9,838 bases of DNA from Lachnospiraceae bacterium (GTDB taxonomy: Bacteria > Bacillota_A > Clostridia > Lachnospirales > Lachnospiraceae): positions 1 through 9,838 of the forward strand of contig JAISHZ010000182.1 of NCBI GenBank assembly GCA_031262285.1. The letters are read 5' to 3'. Under the pieces are notes generated by a model that did not search any database, had not been told where the DNA came from, and worked only from the letters and a program-made list of their open reading frames with translations. The translations under genes were made by a program, and so were the position numbers. Positions within the stretch are counted from its first letter, which is position 1. Each line of letters opens with the position of its first letter. Positions 1 through 5,575 of the stretch are shown piece by piece.

Positions 1-175
1 CGTTTCTCGCCGCCTGTGCGACTTATGTATAGGGTTGACGAAAAGCATCCCTCGACTGTTCGGGAAATACCCGAGAATCATCAGGTTTGTATAACGTAGT
101 TTTGAATTCCACTTATCGTAGCACAAAGAACCTTGTGCGTAAAGTGTTTTTATTCTGGAACTTACCCGTACCCTG
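1..175. other. Left-edge region without an identifiable gene
   Basis: Two plus-strand frames are open from the window edge: frame 1 ends at a TAG at 97-99 and frame 2 at a TAA at 92-94. Either could be the last 30 or so codons of an upstream gene. Neither short tail resembles a family I know, so I make no gene call. A small hairpin (TCGGG 60-64, loop AAATA, CCCGA 70-74) lies here. It has no T-run after it, so it is not a convincing terminator. Confidence 0.3.
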
Positions 176-187
176 TGCTATCATAAT
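174..187 (+). promoter_or_regulatory. Candidate extended -10 promoter for the DUF5721-like gene
   Basis: TGTGCTATCATAAT contains an extended -10 (TG-C-TATCAT, 176-184). No good TTGACA-like -35 lies at the expected distance; the nearest is TGGAAC at 156-161. The first eight bases, TGTGCTA plus a following A/T-rich hexamer, resemble the trpS candidate promoter at 4257-4267, which supports a shared promoter type. The start codon follows about 85 bases downstream. Confidence 0.35.
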
Positions 188-271
188 GTCTGAAAAACCA
201 TACACACGCGAAACCCAAGCGGAGCAGACGAAAAACGGAATAATAAAAGCGACAAATGTAAAGGAGAATTC

Positions 272-763
272 ATGATATCTGTTCAACTTAGCAACCTGAA
301 AACGTTTACGACACATTTGCTTCTTCAGAACACTTTCGATTCTTTTTCTCTTGAAAAAGCTTCCATCGTAACAGCAGTGGAGTATTCGATCGATGGGCGC
401 ATTCATCCGGGCTTTTACACGGGAGACGATACCCCCTCTCAGGACGACTTCATCTCTTGGGGAGAGGTTAAGACCTGTTGCTTGCAAGTAATTAAAGGAA
501 AGCGTGCGCCTCTTTCTTTTAAGTTTATCCTTCACGCACCGACTGAAACGACGCGTTCGCTCCTCGCCAAACTCGAAAACGAGGTCTTAGCGACACAAAT
601 TCAGTCTCTGGTTCTTACGATTGTTTATGACGGTACATCCGCTCGTTGCACAAGCGGTTGTTCATACAAGTCTTTTATCATGGATAAATCCGCCGATGCA
701 CTGTGGGATGATTGGATGTGCAAATTTTTGGATGATAACAGCATTCCGTTTAATACGCTGTAG
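272..763 (+). CDS. DUF5721-like protein of unknown function
   Basis: The 163-residue product has no signal peptide or membrane segment and is probably cytoplasmic. The opening, with LKTFTTHLLL at residues 9-18 followed by FDSFSLEKASI and then SIDGRIHPGFY near residue 40, matches what I recall of DUF5721 proteins, which are about 160 residues long and common in Lachnospiraceae and relatives. No catalytic motif is visible; the cysteines (68, 69, 125 and 129 approximately, plus one near 149) are not in a clear metal-binding pattern. The start is set by AAAGGAG at 259-265, seven bases before the ATG. The gene stands alone on this strand and faces the LtaS-type gene tail to tail. Its last codons include ATTCCG, which can pair with the repeat copies directly downstream. 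The family name comes from memory of the N-terminal pattern, without a search. Confidence 0.7.
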   Translation: MISVQLSNLKTFTTHLLLQNTFDSFSLEKASIVTAVEYSIDGRIHPGFYTGDDTPSQDDFISWGEVKTCCLQVIKGKRAPLSFKFILHAPTETTRSLLAKLENEVLATQIQSLVLTIVYDGTSARCTSGCSYKSFIMDKSADALWDDWMCKFLDDNSIPFNTL

Positions 764-795
764 TGCGCCGCTGTACGCGCGAAATTCACGGAATA
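764..795 (+). repeat. Structured repeat, copy A (short form)
   Basis: This copy starts at the base after the DUF5721-like stop codon. It has a G/C-rich hairpin (GTGCG 763-767 with CGCGC 776-780, one G-U pair) followed by GAAATTCACGGAATA. Bases 777-795 are identical over 19 positions to 849-867 in copy B. CGGAAT at 789-794 can pair with ATTCCG at 743-748 inside the end of the upstream gene. It lacks the A/T-rich first hairpin of the full form. Confidence 0.75.
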
Positions 796-798
796 TAC

Positions 799-829
799 GT
801 TTGAAAGCAAAGTTCGCTTTCAAACTTTT
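799..829 (+). terminator. Likely Rho-independent terminator for the DUF5721-like gene
   Basis: Hairpin 1 of copy B (10 bp, no mismatches, 7-base loop) is followed directly by TTTT at 826-829, about 35 bases past the stop codon. The stem is A/T-rich and the T-run short, so termination may be partial. It lies between two converging genes. On the minus strand no equally good T-run follows the stem. Confidence 0.5.
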
Positions 830-867
830 GATGAGATGCGCGCTATGCGCGCGAAATTCACGGAATA
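799..867 (+). repeat. Structured repeat, copy B (full form)
   Basis: Hairpin 1 is a perfect 10-bp stem (GTTTGAAAGC 799-808, loop AAAGTTC, GCTTTCAAAC 816-825). It is followed by TTTTGATGAGAT, then a G/C-rich hairpin made of GCGCGC-type arms around 838-852, then GAAATTCACGGAATA to 867. The same layout recurs at 9054-9122 and, degenerate, at 4272-4320. The minus-strand LtaS-type gene ends inside this copy: its stop codon is at 860-858 and its last three residues (V-I-P) come from repeat sequence. Confidence 0.8.
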
Positions 868-3029
868 ACGCATTCTCTCAGAATCTTATAGTAATCTTTT
901 TGCAAGATGTAAGCGCTGAAATTGTACCGATCTTTCAACTCCTGCTTTTTTTCCTCCATATAGGTTTCTCGCGCGGACTCCAAGAGATCGCCTTGCGCAA
1001 AATTTGCATCTTGAGCATGTGGAGCAAGCACAATGCCCTCCGGATAATCCCAACCTGTAAAGGGTGAATTGAGCGAAATACCTACATCCGTGGTCCACAC
1101 GGTAGTTTTCGCTTTTCGATCATAAAAAACGGTATCGGTAACGAAGCTTCTATCGTTAAAAATAACCATGCCTTCTTCCTGCGAGAATATGTCACGCCCG
1201 GCGTAGAATCTGGAATCGTATTGAAATCCAAAAAGATTTAATAACGTCGGCAGGACATCCATGGATCCGCAGACCTTTTCAACCACCACAGTCTCATCTT
1301 CCATGGGCGCGTTCCACAAGACAAGCATGTTGCGCATCAGATCTTTGTTGGAGGAAAGGTCTTGTCCGGCCAATTCTTCGTACTGCTCCTCGGTCATTGC
1401 GTATGGATAATGATCCGCCGACATACAAATGACCGTTTGATCCAATTTGCCGGCGGCTTCTAACTCATTGATCAAATACTCTAAGGCTTTGTCCAATTCA
1501 ATATGACAAGCGATGTAGGCTTGTGCGTTTTCAGACATCGGAAGGGATTCGACCGCCTCTCTATTTTTGCGCGACATCGCATTGCCGCCAAAGTTGTAAT
1601 TCATGTGCCCGGAAACGGTTAAGTAGTAGATATTGAAACGATCCATTTGCAAGTACTCCGGCAACGACCCGACCATCATGTCCAGATCAGAAGCAGGCCA
1701 TTGCTTGGGATTCGCCATTGGGAAAATGTATTCCCCCCACTCGGACTCTTGTAATTTGCCAAGGGTGGCCGCTTTGAAAAGGTAGCCCAAATTGTTGTGT
1801 GATATATTGCGATCATAATAAGATAAGCTGTTGTTGTGAAACGCCAAACTTTGTACACCATAGGGTTCAAAATAGCGCGGTAGGGTATACGCCATGTCAT
1901 TTTTGCCGCTTCTACGCAAACTAAATTGCCCATCCGGGATCAGCCCGGTAAGATTGATGTATTCACCGTCGATCGTGCTGGTTTGCCACAGGGGAACATA
2001 ATAATTCGGGAAAACGAAACCTGTATGGGTTAAGCGATAGAGCGTAGGGGTTAAATCTTCTCGAACAGCGTAGGGGGAAAACCCTTCCGCTGTGATATAT
2101 ATCAAATTATATCCTTCGAAAATGCCGGTGTATTCATTTCGGTTAGTCGGATTTACCTCTTGAATATAGTTCGCCAACCACTTTTCGTCTTTCGATTCGG
2201 ATAATTCCATCAGTTTCGTAAAATCGATATTGAATACATTCGGAGAGGTGTCCGGGATATGATCCACCGGTTCGACTTCTCCGGGATCTTGGGTTTCGTC
2301 CGGTATCTCGGTCGATATGATCGTTTCAGGATATAATGGCTCCTTCGGCACTTTAATTGGGGTGATCCCCACTTCCTCTGTCATTGAGGTTTTGACGTCC
2401 TCAAAGGTTTGTCCGAGGTAGATCGTCGTATCTCTTTGCACTAAGGTAAAGACTCCCATGTTCTGTGCGATGGTCAGTGGATCAAAAAATTCGTTATACT
2501 CTTCATAATAATCTTGTTCTGTAAGTTTGCCACCAAGCAAAATTCCAAAAGACGCTAAAATCGCTCCCACTGACAAACAAACAGACATCCATTTTTCAAA
2601 GCCATAGAACTTAGGTAATCTCCAGATTTTCTTGTGAAAAAGAACTGCCAAAACAATGGCCGGAAGTGCTTGGAGCAAAATGAAAGGAGACGTAATACCG
2701 ATCCCGACGAGCGCCTCGCGCCAATAATTGGTCAGCGCATCTTGTCCCCCTTGGATCGTCGCCACCCACAAAAGCGGTTGCTTAAAGATATTCATATAGA
2801 CCATCTGCGCACAGAACAATAGGATGATGGGTATCATGATGATGAAAAAACAACGCTTTTTCCACTTGTTTGACACACTGCCGATGAGCAGAGAAAAAAG
2901 ACCTGTCAGGACCAAGATAAATGGCAGTGTCAAAAACGGTGCCGTTGCCTTGAAGCCAAAGCATCCAAGGTGATAAATCACTTCCATGTAAACAAAAATT
3001 CCGGTTAGGACACCCCATAAGAGTAACAT
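858..3029 (-). CDS. LtaS-type membrane sulfatase-fold phosphotransferase
   Basis: The 723-residue protein has the plan of lipoteichoic acid synthase: five hydrophobic helices (about residues 2-21, 29-53, 58-82, 106-132 and 148-168), a linker rich in Pro and Glu (about 221-262), then an extracellular alkaline-phosphatase/sulfatase-fold domain. Residues matching the LtaS active site are visible: E315 in ITAEGFS, a T-x-D-x-E set at T352, D354 and E356 (T352 would be the nucleophile), H475 in VSGHMNY, and D539-H540 in SADHYPY. Family members transfer phosphoglycerol or related groups to surface polymers or lipids; the substrate here is not shown. It is longer than S. aureus LtaS (about 650 residues), mainly in the linker. 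AAGGA at 3040-3036 sets the start. It lies 35 bases after spoVAE and is probably cotranscribed with it, which makes a role in the spore or sporangium envelope possible, as an inference only. Confidence 0.88.
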   Translation of the reverse strand: MLLLWGVLTGIFVYMEVIYHLGCFGFKATAPFLTLPFILVLTGLFSLLIGSVSNKWKKRCFFIIMIPIILLFCAQMVYMNIFKQPLLWVATIQGGQDALTNYWREALVGIGITSPFILLQALPAIVLAVLFHKKIWRLPKFYGFEKWMSVCLSVGAILASFGILLGGKLTEQDYYEEYNEFFDPLTIAQNMGVFTLVQRDTTIYLGQTFEDVKTSMTEEVGITPIKVPKEPLYPETIISTEIPDETQDPGEVEPVDHIPDTSPNVFNIDFTKLMELSESKDEKWLANYIQEVNPTNRNEYTGIFEGYNLIYITAEGFSPYAVREDLTPTLYRLTHTGFVFPNYYVPLWQTSTIDGEYINLTGLIPDGQFSLRRSGKNDMAYTLPRYFEPYGVQSLAFHNNSLSYYDRNISHNNLGYLFKAATLGKLQESEWGEYIFPMANPKQWPASDLDMMVGSLPEYLQMDRFNIYYLTVSGHMNYNFGGNAMSRKNREAVESLPMSENAQAYIACHIELDKALEYLINELEAAGKLDQTVICMSADHYPYAMTEEQYEELAGQDLSSNKDLMRNMLVLWNAPMEDETVVVEKVCGSMDVLPTLLNLFGFQYDSRFYAGRDIFSQEEGMVIFNDRSFVTDTVFYDRKAKTTVWTTDVGISLNSPFTGWDYPEGIVLAPHAQDANFAQGDLLESARETYMEEKKQELKDRYNFSAYILQKDYYKILRECVIP

Positions 3030-3046
3030 TTTAATTCCTTCTTTTT

Positions 3047-3065
3047 ACGAATGCTATGCATTCGT
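3047..3065 (-). other. Intercistronic hairpin between spoVAE and the LtaS-type gene
   Basis: ACGAATGC (3047-3054), TAT, GCATTCGT (3058-3065) form a perfect 8-bp stem that begins at the spoVAE stop codon and ends seven bases before the AAGGA of the LtaS-type gene. On the minus strand the stem is followed by AAAAA, not T, so it is not a terminator for these genes. It could protect the 3' end of the upstream message, tune downstream translation, or be a protein-binding palindrome. Confidence 0.5.
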
Positions 3066-3418
3066 CATTTTGATTTGGAGCGAAAAAACAGGCTCATCAC
3101 ATATCCAAAAATCAACGCAGCCGAGGTGCCGATCGCACCGGCTTTGAGCCCCCCCGCAAAGAGTCCGAGCACACCCTGCTCATCTACCGCTTCTTTCACA
3201 CCCTTGATTAACGCATTTCCGAAACCCAAAAGCGGAACACTAGCGCCCGCTCCCGCAAAGTCAATAAAGACATCGTACCATCCAAAAAAACCTACCGCAG
3301 AACCGATCACTACCAACAATACCATGATTCTGCCCGGCATCAGTTTCGTTTTTTCTAACAAAATCTGTACGGCAGCGCAGATCAAACCGCCGAAGACAAA
3401 TGCCTTTACATAGTCCAT
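3065..3418 (-). CDS. spoVAE: Stage V sporulation protein AE (SpoVAE/SpoVAEB family)
   Basis: The 117-residue hydrophobic protein matches SpoVAEB along its length. It has an N-terminal helix (YVKAFVFGGLICAAVQILL), a second helix at about 31-47, the conserved F-A-G-A-G-A-S/T-x-P near 54-62 followed by FGNALIKG (66-73), and a third hydrophobic stretch at about 97-112. SpoVA proteins sit in the inner membrane of the developing spore and move dipicolinic acid in during sporulation and out during germination. An ATG at 3424 is in frame, but GGAAGGGAG (3434-3426) leaves only one base before it and seven before the ATG at 3418, so 3418 is the better start. SpoVAE usually sits beside spoVAC and spoVAD; neither is next to it here. 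The LtaS-type gene follows 35 bases later. Confidence 0.9.
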   Translation of the reverse strand: MDYVKAFVFGGLICAAVQILLEKTKLMPGRIMVLLVVIGSAVGFFGWYDVFIDFAGAGASVPLLGFGNALIKGVKEAVDEQGVLGLFAGGLKAGAIGTSAALIFGYVMSLFFRSKSK

Positions 3419-3558
3419 ACACATACTCCCTTCCGATGTTGCGATTCATAACAATTCGCAAAAGATCTCTTCTCGCGGCTAAGCGACATCTGATGTTCAA
3501 ATGCCATCTCGCGGTCAAAATCGTCCGCTACGCTTCGGTGGTAGTGTGTGTGGTTCAT
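3406..3558 (-). CDS. Possible 50-residue ORF overlapping the spoVAE start
   Basis: An open frame starts at ATG 3558 in the ridA-spoVAE gap and stops with a TAA overlapping codons 3-5 of spoVAE, an arrangement seen in translationally coupled pairs. The product is hydrophilic and rich in His, Arg and Glu (opening MNHTHYHRSV, then DDFDREMAFEHQMSLSREK), with no membrane segment. I do not recognise it. Against it: no clear Shine-Dalgarno precedes the ATG, and the middle of the frame overlaps a stretch that resembles a degenerate copy of the dispersed repeat. It may be a real small gene, a decayed gene, or chance. Confidence 0.25.
   Translation of the reverse strand: MNHTHYHRSVADDFDREMAFEHQMSLSREKRSFANCYESQHRKGVCVWTM
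3468..3512 (-). repeat. Possible degenerate copy E of the structured repeat
   Basis: Read on the minus strand, this segment contains TTTGAACATCAGATGTCGC, then TTAGCC and GCGAGAA. It follows the order ATGAGATG, short hairpin, CGAAA of copies B and C. The hairpin shrinks to 4 bp (TCGC/GCGA) and the first hairpin and the CACGGAATA end are missing. The match is partial and could be chance. Confidence 0.25.
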
Positions 3559-3583
3559 GAGAATTTATGCATCATGTTTTGCG

Positions 3584-3967
3584 TCAGTTACCGGTCTTAC
3601 GATAGGCGATTACTTCCACTTCACATAATACATTTTTAGGCAGCGTCTTGACTGCAACGCAGCTTCTCGCCGGTTTTTCGGTAAAATATTTCGCGTAGAT
3701 TTCATTAAAACGTCCAAAATCCGCCATGTCCGCCAAGAAACAAGTCGTCTTGACGACATTGGTAAAGTCCAAGTTCGCACTGCGCAGGATAGCACCCAGA
3801 TTTTTCATCACTTGCTCTGCCTGTTGCGCGAGATCGTCACTGACAATCTGTTGGCTAACGGGATCTAAGGCAATCTGTCCTGATGTAAAAAGAAAATCCC
3901 CTGCGATCACTGCTTGTGAGTATGGTCCGATTGCGCCGGGTGCTTCTGTTGTTTCAATTCGTTGCAT
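3584..3967 (-). CDS. ridA: RidA family enamine/imine deaminase
   Basis: The 127-residue protein is the normal length for the YjgF/YER057c/UK114 (RidA) family. It has the family landmarks: GPYSQAV at 14-20, FTSGQIALDP at 27-36, the helix through NLGAIL, and PARSCVAV at 99-106. R101 and E116 match the substrate-binding Arg105 and Glu120 of E. coli RidA. RidA proteins are soluble trimers that hydrolyse reactive 2-aminoacrylate and other enamines released by PLP enzymes to 2-oxoacids and ammonia. GGAG at 3975-3972 precedes the ATG at a short 4-base spacing. It heads a minus-strand set followed, after about 165 bases, by spoVAE; whether transcription continues through is unknown. Several RidA subfamilies differ in activity, so the exact substrate is open. 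Confidence 0.93.
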   Translation of the reverse strand: MQRIETTEAPGAIGPYSQAVIAGDFLFTSGQIALDPVSQQIVSDDLAQQAEQVMKNLGAILRSANLDFTNVVKTTCFLADMADFGRFNEIYAKYFTEKPARSCVAVKTLPKNVLCEVEVIAYRKTGN

Positions 3968-4023
3968 GATTCTCCAATCCGCGGTCTTACGCTGTATTGA
4001 ATCACTCTGTTACCATTTTGAAA

Positions 4024-4039
4024 TACACATTCATGTGTA
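4024..4039. promoter_or_regulatory. Inverted repeat in the ridA-trpS divergent region
   Basis: TACACA, TTCA, TGTGTA form a perfect 6-bp dyad about 60 bases upstream of ridA. It is followed at once by TAGATATT, the word that recurs in the cluster before trpS. The position fits an operator or a small hairpin near the ridA promoter; no binding protein can be named. Confidence 0.35.
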
Positions 4040-4176
4040 GATATTCCTACCAACACCGCACATTTTACTAGATGCTTGTACGATTTGCAAGGTTTTTTAT
4101 GAAATACCGAGCAAATACCACAGGTAAATTTTAATGGACCGGTACAACATCGGGTGTGTGATTCGTGGCATGTTCA

Positions 4177-4247
4177 GGTAGATATTTTGGTAGATATTCA
4201 ACAGGTGATCTTGTAGATATTTGACTTGTGATCTTATGGTGATTTAT
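4177..4247 (+). repeat. Cluster of short direct repeats upstream of trpS
   Basis: Six related words occur within 71 bases: GGTAGATATT (4177, 4189), GGTGATCTT (4204), TGTAGATATT (4212), TGTGATCTT (4227) and GGTGATTTAT (4238). TAGATATT also occurs at 4038. Spacings are 8 to 15 bases. The cluster ends just before the candidate trpS promoter and could be a multi-site binding region for a regulator. It has no other explanation that I can see. Confidence 0.5.
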
Positions 4248-4256
4248 CCCGGATCT

Positions 4257-4267
4257 TGTGCTACAAT
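4257..4267 (+). promoter_or_regulatory. trpS: Candidate extended -10 promoter for trpS
   Basis: TGTGCTACAAT contains TG-C-TACAAT (4259-4267), a five-of-six extended -10. The -35 position holds only weak matches such as TGATTT. Alternatively TTGACT at 4221-4226 could pair with TTTATC at 4243-4248 at 16-base spacing. Either gives a leader of roughly 90 to 120 bases before the trpS start, containing repeat copy D. Confidence 0.45.
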
Positions 4268-4271
4268 GTGT

Positions 4272-4320
4272 GGAAGCAAAGATCGCTTTCAATTTTTATG
4301 CAATGCGCTGCTATACGCAC
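4272..4320 (+). repeat. Structured repeat, copy D, in the trpS leader
   Basis: GGAAGC (4272-4277), loop AAAGATC, GCTTTC (4285-4290) form hairpin 1 with one G-U pair. Its loop is nearly that of copy B (AAAGTTC). It is followed by TTTTTATGCA and then TGCGCTGCTATACGCACG, which matches the second hairpin of copy A (TGCGCCGCTGTACGCGCG) in 15 of 18 positions. The CGAAATTCACGGAATA end is not preserved. A hairpin followed by five Ts just past the likely transcription start could act as a weak attenuator, but no alternative fold is obvious. Confidence 0.6.
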
Positions 4321-4366
4321 GTTAACTACTTGCCACATGAGCTTAAATAACGGAGGTACCACCACA

Positions 4367-5455
4367 ATGGGTAAAATCATTCTAACCGGCGATAGACCGA
4401 CCGGCAGATTACATGTAGGGCATTATGTCGGTTCCTTACGCAGACGGGTAGAACTGCAAGCATCTGCGGAATATGAGAAAATCTTCATCATGATCGCAGA
4501 TGCACAGGCATTGACCGATAATTTCGAGGATCCAAACAAGGTGCGGGAGAATATCGTAGAAGTCGCGTTGGATTATCTGGCGTGCGGCTTAGACCCCAAA
4601 CGCAGCGTACTTTTCATCCAATCGCAGATTCCGCAACTTTGCGAACTGTCCTTTTACTATATGAACCTGGTTACAGTCTCAAGATTGCAGCGCAATCCGA
4701 CCGTAAAAAACGAGATTCAAATGCGAAATTTTGAAAATAGTATACCGGTAGGTTTTTTTACTTATCCCATCAGTCAGGCTGCCGATATCACCGCATTTCG
4801 CGCGACCACTGTACCGGTCGGCGAAGATCAGCTCCCCATGCTGGAACAAGCCAGAGAAATCGTACACAAATTCAATACCATTTACGAACCTGTTTTGGTC
4901 GAACCAGAAGCACTGTTGCCGGAATCTGATACCTGCAGGCGTCTACCCGGCACGGATGGCAAAGCAAAGATGAGCAAATCTCTGGGAAACAGTATTTACT
5001 TATCCGACAGCGCCGATGAGATTCGTACCAAAGTGATGAGTATGTTCACCGATCCCCTGCACCTACAAGTAAGCGACCCCGGTCACTTAGAGGGAAATAC
5101 TGTATTCACTTTCTTAGATGCATTTTGTGAGCCCGGGCATTTCTCCAGATATTTGACGGATTACAATGATTTAGATGAACTAAAGTCCCATTATGTACGT
5201 GGTGGCCTGGGCGATGTGAAGATAAAGAAATTTTTGAATGCCATTCTCCAAGAAACGTTAGAGCCGATACGTTTGCGCCGCAAAGAATGGGAAAAAGATA
5301 TCCCGGCTATCTACGATATTTTAAAGGCAGGCAGCGAAATCGCGGAAGAAGCAGCGGCGGCTACGCTCGCAGATGTGAAACACGCAATGCGTATTGACTA
5401 CTTTGACGACGCGGCGTTTATCCGTAGTCAGGCTGAGAAGTTTCGCGCAAACTAA
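4367..5455 (+). CDS. trpS: Tryptophan-tRNA ligase (TrpRS)
   Basis: The 362-residue class I aminoacyl-tRNA synthetase charges tRNA-Trp with tryptophan using ATP in the cytoplasm. The nucleotide-binding signatures are intact: the HIGH-type HVGH at 16-19 within [14 protein letters not shown], and KMSKS at 201-205 within [12 protein letters not shown]. TrpRS hallmarks are GDRPTG near the start, [10 protein letters not shown] (43-52), and PVGEDQ at 150-155. Length is close to typical bacterial TrpRS (about 330-360). An upstream in-frame ATG at 4256 exists, but GGAGG (4352-4356) ten bases before ATG 4367, and the family N-terminus beginning at MGKIILTG, fix the start at 4367. The leader carries the repeat cluster and copy D. 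No T-box in the sense orientation was seen. It stands alone, convergent with the AAA/nuclease gene. Confidence 0.96.
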   Translation: MGKIILTGDRPTGRLHVGHYVGSLRRRVELQASAEYEKIFIMIADAQALTDNFEDPNKVRENIVEVALDYLACGLDPKRSVLFIQSQIPQLCELSFYYMNLVTVSRLQRNPTVKNEIQMRNFENSIPVGFFTYPISQAADITAFRATTVPVGEDQLPMLEQAREIVHKFNTIYEPVLVEPEALLPESDTCRRLPGTDGKAKMSKSLGNSIYLSDSADEIRTKVMSMFTDPLHLQVSDPGHLEGNTVFTFLDAFCEPGHFSRYLTDYNDLDELKSHYVRGGLGDVKIKKFLNAILQETLEPIRLRRKEWEKDIPAIYDILKAGSEIAEEAAAATLADVKHAMRIDYFDDAAFIRSQAEKFRAN

Positions 5456-5521
5456 ACTTGTCGGTGTATTTCTCGCCCCAACGCGAAGTTTGAAATAAAC
5501 AAATAGAGACGCACCAGAAAA

Positions 5522-5575
5522 AGTTATTAACCAACATGCCACCATTATGAATCAGTGAATGCTTTGGTTAAAACT
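5522..5575 (-). terminator. Imperfect inverted repeat between convergent genes, possible terminator
   Basis: AGTTATTAACCAA (5522-5534) and TTGGTTAAAACT (5564-5575) are inverted copies with one extra base and a 29-base loop. On the minus strand the second arm ends in AACTTTTTC, giving a T-run, so this could end the AAA/nuclease transcript; the first arm overlaps its stop codon (5576-5574). The stem is A/T-rich and the loop long, so confidence is limited. No clear terminator was found for trpS. Confidence 0.35.

Noticed and set aside
4073..4100. CTTG...CAAG hairpin followed by six Ts
   Set aside because: The stem is only 4 bp and no plus-strand gene ends upstream of it.
4352..4366. T-box-like GGTACCACC just before trpS
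   Set aside because: It resembles the complement of the T-box sequence GTGGTACC, on the wrong strand, and overlaps the ribosome binding site. No sense-strand T-box, specifier hairpin or antiterminator was seen.
4256..4366. Longer trpS reading frame from ATG 4256, and a short leader ORF from ATG 4266
   Set aside because: The family N-terminus and GGAGG point to 4367. The 19-codon leader frame through copy D has no Trp codons and no ribosome binding site, so Trp attenuation is not supported.
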